DNA of 64,000 nt from Pandoraea pnomenusa (lineage in GTDB: Bacteria > Pseudomonadota > Gammaproteobacteria > Burkholderiales > Burkholderiaceae), in NCBI RefSeq assembly GCF_000767615.3, contig NZ_CP009553.3:5022001-5086000 (forward strand). The letters run 5' to 3'. Shown here in pieces: positions 54,786 to 63,016 of this stretch. The translations under genes were made by a program, and so were the position numbers. Within the stretch, counting starts at the first letter, position 1. Each line of letters begins with the position of its first letter. The notes beneath the pieces were generated by a model. It had not been told where the DNA came from. It searched no databases and saw nothing but the letters and a program-made list of their open reading frames with translations.

Positions 54786-54853
54786 TATGCCGCGTCTGTC
54801 GATGCGCCGCGGCCGGCCACAAAACCCGCCGCGCGCCGCCCGTACGCGGCCAG

Positions 54854-55810
54854 TCAATCGTCGAACTGCGCGATACGGATGATGCCGGCGTCGCTCTCGT
54901 CGCCGCACGGCGCCTCATCGAACGCAATATCGCCGAGCGGGTCGGGCTGGCCCGTGGCGCGCAGGTTCTTGAAGTCGTGAAGATTCGTGTCCATCAAATG
55001 CGACGGAATCACGTTCGACAGCGCACTGAAGATCGATTTGATGCGCCCCGGATGCTGCTTCTCCCACTGGCGAATCAGCGTCTTCATCTCGGCGCGCTTC
55101 AGGTTCGGCTGGCTGCCGCAAAGCGTGCACGGAATGATCGGGAACTGCTTGTATTCGGCGTAGCGCTCCAGGTCCATTTCGCGCACATACGCGAGCGGCC
55201 GGATCACCACGTTCTTGCCGTCGTCCGACTGAAGCTTGGGCGGCATGCCCTTGAGCTTGCCCCCGTAGAACAGGTTCAGGAAAACCGTCTCGATGATGTC
55301 GTCGCGATGATGGCCGAGCGCGATCTTGGTCGCGCCCAGCTCGCCCGCCACGCGGTACAGAATGCCGCGACGCAGACGCGAACACAGCGAACACGTTGTC
55401 TTGCCCTCGGGCACCACGCGCTTGACGATCGAATACGTGTCCTGATTCTCGATGTGGAAATCCACGCCGATCGCGCGGAAGTAATCCGGCAGCACATGCT
55501 CGGGAAAGCCGGGCTGCTTCTGATCGAGATTGACCGCGACGATCGAGAAATCGATCGGGGCGCGCTCGCGCAGCTTGAGCAGAATGTCGAGCATGGCGTA
55601 GCTGTCCTTGCCACCGGACATGCACACCATCACGCGATCGCCGTGCTCGATCATGTTGTAGTCGCCGATGGCCTGCCCCGTCAGACGGAACAGGCGCTTT
55701 TCGAGCTTGTTGTTTTCAAACGCGAGCTTCTGCGCTTTCTTCACGCTGTCGGCGGCAACGCCGCCGGTCGCGGCCAGCGGCGCACCGGTCTCGGGCATCA
55801 CGGCACTCAT
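54854..55810 (-). CDS. ttcA: tRNA 2-thiocytidine(32) synthetase TtcA
   Basis: The 318-residue enzyme thiolates C32 of certain tRNAs with an iron-sulfur cluster. The PP-loop [18 protein letters not shown] is near residue 60, the two conserved CxxC pairs appear as [11 protein letters not shown] and [12 protein letters not shown], and [20 protein letters not shown] lies between them. The ATG at 55810 is two bases beyond the folB stop; ATG at 55819 would overlap that stop. It belongs to the SDR-folB-ttcA run. Confidence 0.96.
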   Translation of the reverse strand: MSAVMPETGAPLAATGGVAADSVKKAQKLAFENNKLEKRLFRLTGQAIGDYNMIEHGDRVMVCMSGGKDSYAMLDILLKLRERAPIDFSIVAVNLDQKQPGFPEHVLPDYFRAIGVDFHIENQDTYSIVKRVVPEGKTTCSLCSRLRRGILYRVAGELGATKIALGHHRDDIIETVFLNLFYGGKLKGMPPKLQSDDGKNVVIRPLAYVREMDLERYAEYKQFPIIPCTLCGSQPNLKRAEMKTLIRQWEKQHPGRIKSIFSALSNVIPSHLMDTNLHDFKNLRATGQPDPLGDIAFDEAPCGDESDAGIIRIAQFDD

Positions 55811-55811
55811 G

Positions 55812-56207
55812 TCAGGCATCCTTCATCTTGAACACTTCGATGCCCACCGAGTGGCAATCGGGATAAACGTCGGGCTTCTCGGTCGACACGCCCACGGCTC
55901 GCACGCGCGGATGTGCCAGCAGCGCAGCCGCAACGTCGTCGCAGAGCGTTTCCTGCAAGTGGATGTGGCCCTGCCCCACGCGCCTGGCGATGGTCTCGCG
56001 CATGAAGTCGTAGTCCACCACTTCTTCAAGTTTGTCCGCCACCGGCGTGCTGTCCGAGAGCGGCACGAAGAGCTGCACGTTGATCAGCACGCGCTGTTCG
56101 CCACGCTTTTCATAATCGTGCACGCCGATGTTGATGAACACTTCGTAGTCGCGCAGGAACATGCGACGGCAGTCCATCAGGCGAGGGTGGGAGAGAGCGC
56201 TATGCAT
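55812..56207 (-). CDS. folB: Dihydroneopterin aldolase
   Basis: The 131-residue protein matches Fol[21 protein letters not shown] with the conserved Tyr and Glu, [15 protein letters not shown], and [19 protein letters not shown], with VSTEKPDV near the C terminus. It cleaves dihydroneopterin to hydroxymethyl-dihydropterin in folate synthesis. The ATG at 56207 is used; a TTG at 56228 is possible. It sits 21 bases after a pteridine-reductase-like SDR. Confidence 0.94.
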   Translation of the reverse strand: MHSALSHPRLMDCRRMFLRDYEVFINIGVHDYEKRGEQRVLINVQLFVPLSDSTPVADKLEEVVDYDFMRETIARRVGQGHIHLQETLCDDVAAALLAHPRVRAVGVSTEKPDVYPDCHSVGIEVFKMKDA

Positions 56208-56228
56208 TTTGAAAACTCGTAATGACAA

Positions 56229-57068
56229 TCAACGAGACCGGTCGGCGTCGGCCGGCTCGGTCAGAAATTTCACGTCGCGCGATGAACTCGCGAGGTGTTG
56301 CCCACCGTCGACATAAAGCACCGTGCCGGTCACGGCAGGCGCTTCGGCCAGATAGGCCACGGCCTGTGCGATGTCGTCGGGCGTCGACGAGGCACCCAGC
56401 GGCGTGGATGCGTGCGCGGCCGCAAACCCCGCGGGCGTCTGGTCGACGGACAGCAACGTCACCCCCGGGGCCACGCCGACCACGCGCAGCCGCGGCGCAA
56501 AGGCTTGAGCCAGCAAGGTCGTCGCCACATCCAGCGCCGCCTTGGACAACGTGTACGACAGGTAATCAGGGTTCGGATTCGCCAGCTTCTGATCGAGCAG
56601 ATTGACGACGACGCCGCGCCCCGCCTCGCCCAGCGCCGCGTACATCTCGCGCGCCAGCACGAGCGGCGCCCCCGCGTTCACGCGCATGTGACGCTCGAGC
56701 GCCCGGTAGCCGAAATCGCTCGCGCTATCGTACTCGAAGCGCGACGCGTTATTGACCAGACAGCGGGGTACCCCCAGCGCGTCAGCGCATTGGGCGACCA
56801 GTCCGGCCGTGGCCGCTTCGTCGGCCAGTGACGCTTGCAGCGCCACCGCGCGGCGTCCCAGCGACTCGATGGCCGCCACGGTCTCGAGCGCCTCGTCGTG
56901 CGAGCGCTCATAATGCACGGCCACATCCCAGCCCGCGCCGGCCAGGCGCAGTGCGATCGCGCGCCCGATGCGGCGCGCGCCGCCCGTCACCAACGCCACG
57001 CGCGACACGACGGGCGTGGCGGCGAGGTCACGGGCGGGCGTGGAGCGTGGCGTCGATGCAACGGTCAT
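56229..57068 (-). CDS. Pteridine reductase-like SDR
   Basis: The 279-residue short-chain dehydrogenase has TGGARRIGRAIALRL near residue 29, LVNNASRFEYD near 104, catalytic LSYTLSKAALDVATTLLAQ near 168 (Tyr-x-x-x-Lys) and a C-terminal YVDGGQHL. The ARRIG motif is typical of NADPH-dependent pteridine/dihydromonapterin reductases (FolM, PTR1). Its location upstream of folB in one operon supports a pterin role. Enzymatic identity is inferred from motif and context. Confidence 0.88.
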   Translation of the reverse strand: MTVASTPRSTPARDLAATPVVSRVALVTGGARRIGRAIALRLAGAGWDVAVHYERSHDEALETVAAIESLGRRAVALQASLADEAATAGLVAQCADALGVPRCLVNNASRFEYDSASDFGYRALERHMRVNAGAPLVLAREMYAALGEAGRGVVVNLLDQKLANPNPDYLSYTLSKAALDVATTLLAQAFAPRLRVVGVAPGVTLLSVDQTPAGFAAAHASTPLGASSTPDDIAQAVAYLAEAPAVTGTVLYVDGGQHLASSSRDVKFLTEPADADRSR

Positions 57069-57326
57069 GCGGCGAATTCCTGTCTATGAACGAGTGAGTG
57101 GGCGTCGTCGATGCGGCGATTCGCTCGCGCCCATGCGACACGTCGGACGATGCGCGTGCTGCCAAGGGAATGCCAACGGCGGTCGGGGGCGGCAAAAATT
57201 GGCGAATTACACGCAAAAAACAGCCAAAATTCGACGAAAACCCTCTCGAATCAAGGCGATTCCGAGCTTCTGCGGTCCTTATCGGCGAAAGCAGCCAGCC
57301 GGCACCGTCTCCGTTACAATGCCCGC

Positions 57327-58541
57327 ATGAATCAGGCCGCACCGAAACCCCATAGTTTACCTGTTCCGGAGGCAGACGCGCTCGAACACTCGCGTCGCCT
57401 CACGGCTTACCTCGCCGATGCCATCGACGCCGCCGGCGGCTGGTTGCCGTTCGATCGCTTCATGGAACTGGCTCTCTACGCGCCGGGCCTCGGCTATTAC
57501 GCCGCCGGCGCCGCGAAATTCGGCCGGCTCGCTGCCGACGGCAGCGACTTCGTCACCGCGCCGGAACTCACCCCGCTGTTCGCCGGCACGCTGGCGCGCC
57601 AGCTCGGCGAGATCTTCGAACAGACGGGCGACGCCAGCGTGCTGGAATTCGGCGCCGGATCCGGACGCCTCGCAGCCGACCTGTTGCTCGCACTCGAGGC
57701 ACAGGGCACGCCGTGCGAACACTACTCGATCATGGAACTGTCCGGCGAATTGCGCGCCCGCCAGCGAGACACCATCGCCGGCGCGGCGCCGCATCTGCTC
57801 GATCGCGTCACCTGGCTCGATCGTCTGCCCGACGCCTTCCACGGCGTGATGCTCGGCAACGAGGTGCTCGACGCCATGCCCGTACGTCTGTGGGCGAGGC
57901 GTCCGGACGAGACGGGGCACCCCGCCTGGTTCGAGCGCGGCGTCGTGCGAACCGCCAGCGGCTTCGCGTGGGAAGCCCGCCGCCATGCCGGCCCGCTGCC
58001 CGAGGCTCTGGCGTCGCTCGACAGCCTGCCGCCGATGCAGGAATACCTGACCGAAACGCACGAAGCCGGCGCGGCCTTCGTGCGCAGCGTGGCGCCGCTG
58101 CTGGCGCGCGGTGTGCTGTTGCTCATCGACTACGGTTTCCCAGCGCGCGAGTACTATCACCCGCAGCGTGCCCACGGCACGCTGATGTGCCATTACCGCC
58201 ATCACGCCCACGACGATCCGTTCTATTATCCGGGCCTGCAGGACATCACGGCTCACGTCGAGTTCTCGGGCATCGCCGATGCGGGCGTCGAGGCCGGCCT
58301 CGATCTGCTCGGCTTCACGTCGCAGGCGCGATTCCTGATGAACGCGGGCATCGTCGATCTCATGAGCGCGCTCGATCCGACCGATCCGAAAACCTTCCTG
58401 CCGGCAACGTCCGCCGCGCAGAAGCTGCTCTCGGAAGCGGAAATGGGCGAGCTCTTCAAGGTGATCGCCTTCGGACGCGGCATGGACGAGTGGGCCGGAC
58501 TGCTCGGCTTCGCCACCGGCGACCGCAGCCACGCGCTCTGA
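57327..58541 (+). CDS. MidA/NDUFAF7-type SAM-dependent methyltransferase (DUF185)
   Basis: The 404-residue protein has the NDUFAF7 pattern: FMELALYAPGLGYYAAGAAKFG, SAM motif VLEFGAGSGRLAADLL near 112, and GVMLGNEVLDAMPVRLW near 172, with RGVLLLIDYGFPAREYYHP near 272. Homologues methylate an arginine of a complex I subunit. The start lies after a clean intergenic region, with weak ribosome site. It is divergent from the SDR-folB operon. Confidence 0.9.
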   Translation: MNQAAPKPHSLPVPEADALEHSRRLTAYLADAIDAAGGWLPFDRFMELALYAPGLGYYAAGAAKFGRLAADGSDFVTAPELTPLFAGTLARQLGEIFEQTGDASVLEFGAGSGRLAADLLLALEAQGTPCEHYSIMELSGELRARQRDTIAGAAPHLLDRVTWLDRLPDAFHGVMLGNEVLDAMPVRLWARRPDETGHPAWFERGVVRTASGFAWEARRHAGPLPEALASLDSLPPMQEYLTETHEAGAAFVRSVAPLLARGVLLLIDYGFPAREYYHPQRAHGTLMCHYRHHAHDDPFYYPGLQDITAHVEFSGIADAGVEAGLDLLGFTSQARFLMNAGIVDLMSALDPTDPKTFLPATSAAQKLLSEAEMGELFKVIAFGRGMDEWAGLLGFATGDRSHAL

Positions 58542-58588
58542 CCCCGCCGCCTCACGCCTTCCGCCCACCCACCCTGCCCCGAGGCCCC

Positions 58589-58789
58589 ATGCCGATGTTT
58601 CGCTGGATGTTGACGATCTTCTTTGCGATCTGCATCCTCTCCGCGGCCTCGCCGTGGCTCGCCAAGCTCGGCATCGGTCGCCTGCCCGGCGATCTGCGCC
58701 TGCGCTGGCGCGGACGCGAGATGGTGTTTCCCTTCGCATCGACGGTCGTGCTCTCGCTCGTCTTCAACCTGCTGATCCGCTTGCTGTAA
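58589..58789 (+). CDS. DUF2905 small membrane protein
   Basis: The 66-residue protein has two hydrophobic helices (MLTIFFAICILSAASPWL and FASTVVLSLVFNLLIRLL) separated by IGRLPGDLRLRWRGR, the DUF2905 signature. The function is unknown. CCCGAGG precedes the ATG. It follows the methyltransferase by 47 bases in the same direction. Confidence 0.88.
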   Translation: MPMFRWMLTIFFAICILSAASPWLAKLGIGRLPGDLRLRWRGREMVFPFASTVVLSLVFNLLIRLL

Positions 58790-58974
58790 CGCTGCGGTAA
58801 TGCCCCGGGGCAGCCTGCAACACCTGTTGCATCCCGCGCCCGCCCCCTCCCCGGACCGGCCTGACCGCCGCGCCCACCTCCGAATCGCCATCCAGCGCCG
58901 GCCGGCAGGCCATCGCGCGTCGTTGAACGCGACGTGTCGACAACGTCCCTGCAAGCGCTAGGGTTAACAATGAT

Positions 58975-59003
58975 TTGATCGTTTGTTGCAAAAAAATTAA
59001 TAT
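58975..59003 (+). promoter_or_regulatory. Sigma-70 promoter of the solute-binding protein gene
   Basis: TTGATC (58975-58980), 17-base spacer and TAATAT (58998-59003) lie in an AT-rich stretch 53 bases before the ATG. Confidence 0.75.
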
Positions 59004-59055
59004 GAAACAAATGATTCAATCGTGGATCAGGGTGAGACCATTTCAGGAGCAGGAC

Positions 59056-59970
59056 ATGATGAAGATGCGATTGACCGGGGGAGCGTTGGGTGCGGTGCTG
59101 GGCGTGACGATGTATGTCGCGGCGGGCGTGGCGCAGGCCCAGCCCGCATCGGAGACCTTGCAGAAGATCGAGAGCAGCGGAGTGATCTCGATCGGCCATC
59201 GCGAATCGTCGATTCCGTTCTCGTACTACGACAACAATCACAACGTCATCGGCTATTCGCAGGACCTTTGCAACAAGATCGTCGAGGTGGTGAAGACGCG
59301 TCTGAAGAAGCCCGACCTGCAAGTGCGCTTCATTCCCGTGACGTCCCAGAACCGCATCGCGCTCGTGCAGAACGGCACGGTGGACATCGAGTGCGGCGTG
59401 ACGACGAACCTCAAGTCGCGTCAGGCGCAGGTGAATTTCTCGAACACGTTCTTCGTCGCGGGTACGCGCCTGCTGGTGAACAAGCAGTCCGGCATCAAGG
59501 ACTTCCCGGATCTGGCGGGCAAGCCGGTGGTCACCAATGCGGGCACGACGTCGGAGCGCATCCTCAACAAGATGAACAACGACAAGAAGATGAACATGAG
59601 CGTCATCTCGGGCAAGGACTACGGCGAGTCGTTCACCATGCTCCAGGGCGGTCGTGTGCAGGCGTTCATGATGGACGACGTGCTGCTCGCCGGCGCGCGC
59701 ACCATGGGCCGCAATCCTGACGACTGGGTCGTCACGGGCACGCCGCAGTCGTTCGAGGCCTACGGCTTCATGATGAAGCACGGCGACACCGAGTTCAAAA
59801 AGCTCGTCGACGACACGCTCGCCGGCGTGATGAAGAGCGGCGAAATCAACGCGATGTACAAGAAGTGGTTCGAATCGCCGGTGCCGCCGAAGCACATCAA
59901 CTTCAACTTCCCGATGAGCGAGCAACTCAAGCAGCTCTACGCAAACCCGAACGACAAGGCGTTCGATTAA
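59056..59970 (+). CDS. Glutamate/aspartate-type ABC transporter substrate-binding protein
   Basis: The 304-residue protein has a Sec signal peptide (GGALGAVLGVTMYVAAGVAQA|QP) and the SBP family 3 fold: GVISIGHRESSIPFSYYDNN near 42, GYSQDLCNKIVEVVK, VDIECGVTTNLKSRQ near 115, and FEAYGFMMKHGD near 232. It resembles GltI/DctB-type binding proteins for glutamate or aspartate. The AGGAGCAGG ribosome site precedes the ATG at 59056. No permease or ATPase gene follows, since the next gene is on the other strand, so it is an orphan receptor here. Confidence 0.9.
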   Translation: MMKMRLTGGALGAVLGVTMYVAAGVAQAQPASETLQKIESSGVISIGHRESSIPFSYYDNNHNVIGYSQDLCNKIVEVVKTRLKKPDLQVRFIPVTSQNRIALVQNGTVDIECGVTTNLKSRQAQVNFSNTFFVAGTRLLVNKQSGIKDFPDLAGKPVVTNAGTTSERILNKMNNDKKMNMSVISGKDYGESFTMLQGGRVQAFMMDDVLLAGARTMGRNPDDWVVTGTPQSFEAYGFMMKHGDTEFKKLVDDTLAGVMKSGEINAMYKKWFESPVPPKHINFNFPMSEQLKQLYANPNDKAFD

Positions 59971-60007
59971 GCCGCCGGGGCGGAAGCCGTTCCATGACGC
60001 ATGAAGC

Positions 60008-60030
60008 AGGCCGCCCCATGGGCGGCCTTT
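60008..60030. terminator. Bidirectional terminator between the SBP gene and cca
   Basis: AGGCCGCCC (60008-60016) and GGGCGGCCT (60020-60028) form a nine-pair stem around CAT, followed by TT. It separates convergent genes. Confidence 0.75.
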
Positions 60031-60066
60031 GCGTCGATCGGGAGCGCCGCGCCGCGGCGCGGGAAT

Positions 60067-61317
60067 TCACGCCGTCGGCGCGTGAAAGCCCGCCGCCTCG
60101 ACGGCCTCGATGCGCGCCGCCTGCACCGCGTCGCGAATCTTCTGCGGATGATCGGCATACTGACGCGCCACGGCGCCCGCATCGATGCCACGCGCCGCAG
60201 CCAACGCCCCCATCAAACGCTCGCGCTGCGGATACGGCGCACCGGCGAAATCTCCCCCACGCCCCCGCGCATCGGCTTCGCAGGCCTGCAACACTTCCAC
60301 GAAGCGCTCGGGCTTGCGAAGCGCATCGCAACGTTCCAGCAGACGCACCAGCGCCGCAGCACCGAACTTCTGACTGGCGTGGATGTTGCCATGCTCGCGG
60401 GCCACGACCTGCGCCAGCTCGCGGCACTCGACCGGCACGCGCAAGCGCGCGCACAGCGGGCCGAGCAGACCGACACCGCGCCCCTCGTGGCCGAGGTGGC
60501 GCGGCAGCACGTCCTCGGGTGTCGTGCCCTTGCCGAGATCATGGGTGAGCGCCGCGAAGCGCACCGGCAGCGAATAACCCTGCGACGCCGCGTAGTCGAG
60601 CACCATCATCACGTGAACGCCGGTGTCGACTTCGGGATGATAATCGGCCCGCTGCGGCACGCCCCACAGCTGGTCCACTTCCGGCAGGATGCGCGCAAGC
60701 GCGCCGGTCCCGCGCAACACGTCGAACATGCGCGACGGCCGTTGCTCCATCAGGCCGCGCGAGAGTTCCTGCCACACCCGTTCGGCGACCAGCGCGTCGA
60801 CCTCGCCGTCGGCGGTCATGCGGCGCATCAGCGCCAGCGTCTCGTCCGCCACCGTGAAGTCGGTGAAGCGTGCCGCGAAACGCGCGCAGCGCAGAATTCG
60901 CACCGGGTCTTCCGCGAAGGCCTCGCCGACATGGCGAAACTGTCGCGCGTCGAGATCACGCTTGCCGCCATAGGGGTCGATCAGCACGTCGGACAGACCG
61001 CCGTCGGGCAACACCTCGCGGGCCATCGCGTTGATGGTGAAATCGCGCCGCACCAGGTCTTCCTCCAGCGTGACCTCCGGCGCGAAGTAGAACGAGAAGC
61101 CGTGATAGCCGCGAGCGGTCTTGCGTTCGGTGCGCGCCAGCGCGTATTCGGCATGCGTGTGCGGATGCAGGAACACCGGAAAGTCGCGACCGACCGGCTT
61201 GAAACCTTGGCGCACCATCTCCTCGGGGGTGGCGCCGACCACGACGTAGTCGCGGTCCTTGACGGGCAACCCCAGCATGGCGTCGCGAATCGCGCCGCCC
61301 ACAGCATAAATCTTCAT
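60067..61317 (-). CDS. cca: CCA-adding tRNA nucleotidyltransferase with HD domain
   Basis: The 416-residue protein starts MKIYAVGGAIRDAMLGLPVK, the class II CCA enzyme signature, then DYVVVGATPEEM, RRDFTINAMA and GVHVMMVLDYAASQGYSLPV, and an HD phosphohydrolase region with FAALTHDLGKGTTP. It repairs or adds the tRNA 3' CCA and, through the HD domain, removes 2'-phosphates or 2',3'-cyclic phosphates. Length and N terminus match E. coli Cca (412). Its start overlaps the GST stop by four bases. Confidence 0.96.
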   Translation of the reverse strand: MKIYAVGGAIRDAMLGLPVKDRDYVVVGATPEEMVRQGFKPVGRDFPVFLHPHTHAEYALARTERKTARGYHGFSFYFAPEVTLEEDLVRRDFTINAMAREVLPDGGLSDVLIDPYGGKRDLDARQFRHVGEAFAEDPVRILRCARFAARFTDFTVADETLALMRRMTADGEVDALVAERVWQELSRGLMEQRPSRMFDVLRGTGALARILPEVDQLWGVPQRADYHPEVDTGVHVMMVLDYAASQGYSLPVRFAALTHDLGKGTTPEDVLPRHLGHEGRGVGLLGPLCARLRVPVECRELAQVVAREHGNIHASQKFGAAALVRLLERCDALRKPERFVEVLQACEADARGRGGDFAGAPYPQRERLMGALAAARGIDAGAVARQYADHPQKIRDAVQAARIEAVEAAGFHAPTA

Positions 61318-61958
61318 GGACGCACTTCGTAGAAAGTCACGGTCTGCGTCTCGGCCCGTCCGGCCGCCACCCATGCCTGCACCGCCGCCACCTCGCGAAC
61401 GCGATCGGCATACGCCTGCGCGTGCGCCGAGAGCTTGGGTTCGAACGTCGCAAAGCGCATCACGACGGGCGCATAGAACGCGTCGGCGATCGAGAAATCG
61501 CCGAACAGGAACGGCCCCTGATAGCGCGCCAGGCAGTCTTCCCAGATGGCCTCCACGCGACGAATGTCGGCAAGTGTCTCGGGCGTGGCGCCGGCACCCG
61601 GCCAATGCGCCGCCACGTTCATCCACATGTTCGTGCGCAGCGCGGTAAAGCCACTGTGCATCTCGGCACACACGCTGCGCGCATGCGCGCGCGCTTCGCG
61701 GGACTTCGGCCAGAGCGGCAGGTGAGGGTAGCTTTCGGCGAGGTATTCGCAAATGGCGAGCGAGTCCCACACCGTGATGCCGTTGTCGATGAGACACGGC
61801 ACCTTGCCCGTGGGCGAGTAACGCAGAATCTGCTCGCGCGAGTCCGGCTGTGCGAGCCACACGTTGCGCTCTTCGAACGCGATGTCGAAATGCTTGAGCA
61901 GCACCCACGGCCGCATGGACCACGACGAATAACGCTTGTTGGCGACGATCAGTTGCAT
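61314..61958 (-). CDS. Glutathione S-transferase family protein
   Basis: The 214-residue protein has the GST N-domain IVANKRYSSWSMRPWVLLKH with catalytic Ser region, SPTGKVPCLIDNG, and DSLAICEYLAESYP, then a helical C-domain including FLFGDFSIADAFYAPVVMRF. It resembles stringent-starvation-like or YfcF/YncG-type GSTs. AAGGAAGG lies before the ATG at 61958. It is coupled to cca by a four-base overlap. The substrate is unknown. Confidence 0.92.
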   Translation of the reverse strand: MQLIVANKRYSSWSMRPWVLLKHFDIAFEERNVWLAQPDSREQILRYSPTGKVPCLIDNGITVWDSLAICEYLAESYPHLPLWPKSREARAHARSVCAEMHSGFTALRTNMWMNVAAHWPGAGATPETLADIRRVEAIWEDCLARYQGPFLFGDFSIADAFYAPVVMRFATFEPKLSAHAQAYADRVREVAAVQAWVAAGRAETQTVTFYEVRP

Positions 61959-62014
61959 GAGAACCTTCCTTGCGCGGGCCGCACAGGCCCGCTTCGATTG
62001 GCACGTGGCAGGCG

Positions 62015-62965
62015 TCAGCGCCCGGCGTAACGCCGGTAATCGGACAGACGCCGTTCCCAGTTGTCGCCGTCGAGGTAATCGACAGCGATTTCCAGGCCGT
62101 TCGGCGTGAGCCCCAGTTCGGGCGCGAGCGGTCCGGTCATGACGTTGTCGACACGCATCGAGTCGAGATTGTCGCGCGTGATGATCGGCTCGCCCGGCAG
62201 CCTTTCGAAAAACGCCGCCTGAAGCCGCGCGGCGCCGTCCGGCAGCGGCACCACCGGCCGCTCGCAGCCGCATGCCGCACCGGCGAATCGCACGAGCGCT
62301 TCAAGCGTGTAGATGTCCGGCCCGCCGAGTTCATAGGTCTTGCCGACGGTGGCGTCGTTGTCGATGGCTTCGGCGAACGCTTGCGCGACATCCATCACGA
62401 AGACCGGCTGGAAGCGCGCGTGCGCACAGGCAAGCGGCACAATCGGCAGGCGGCGTTGCAGCTTCGCGAAGGTATTCAGGAAATGGTCGCCCGGACCGAA
62501 CACGACCGAGGGACGGAAGATCGTGGCGGCAATCCCGGTCGAGCGAATCGCAGTCTCGCCATCGCCCTTGGAGCGCAGATACATGCTCGGGCCGTTGGCG
62601 TCGGCGCCCAGCGCGCTCATGTGGATGAGGCGCCCGATGCCCCGGTCGCTGCAAGCCTGCGCGATCTTGCGCGGCAGCTCCACGTGTGCGCGGGCGAAAG
62701 CGCGGCCATAGGGCGTGCCACGCTCGCCATGCAGAATGCCTACGAGGTTGATCACGACGTCGCTGCCCGCGATCACGCGCTCCAACGCCCGCGGGTCGTG
62801 CACGTCGCACTCGACGAGCTCGACGCCGGGCAGCACCCCAAGGGCCTTGGACGCTTCGACCCGACGCGTGGGCAGCCGCACGGCATGCCCCATCGTCACC
62901 AGCCGGGCCACCAGATGGCCACCGATGAATCCGGTGCCACCGACGACACAAACGTTATAGCGCAT
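62015..62965 (-). CDS. NDUFA9-like NAD(P)-binding epimerase family protein
   Basis: The 316-residue atypical SDR starts MRYNVCVVGGTGFIGGHLVA, followed by INLVGILHGERG near 75 and FRPSVVFGPGDHFLNTFAKL near 150, the pattern of the complex I NDUFA9 subfamily. It lacks a convincing catalytic YxxxK. The GGAGG before the ATG at 62965 fixes the start, over an upstream in-frame ATG. Bacterial members are of unclear function, possibly linked to quinone or lipid metabolism. Confidence 0.9.
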   Translation of the reverse strand: MRYNVCVVGGTGFIGGHLVARLVTMGHAVRLPTRRVEASKALGVLPGVELVECDVHDPRALERVIAGSDVVINLVGILHGERGTPYGRAFARAHVELPRKIAQACSDRGIGRLIHMSALGADANGPSMYLRSKGDGETAIRSTGIAATIFRPSVVFGPGDHFLNTFAKLQRRLPIVPLACAHARFQPVFVMDVAQAFAEAIDNDATVGKTYELGGPDIYTLEALVRFAGAACGCERPVVPLPDGAARLQAAFFERLPGEPIITRDNLDSMRVDNVMTGPLAPELGLTPNGLEIAVDYLDGDNWERRLSDYRRYAGR

Positions 62966-63016
62966 GCGCCACCTCCGTTTCATGACATCGGGCGCGTAAG
63001 CCCTGTCCCCGGTATT

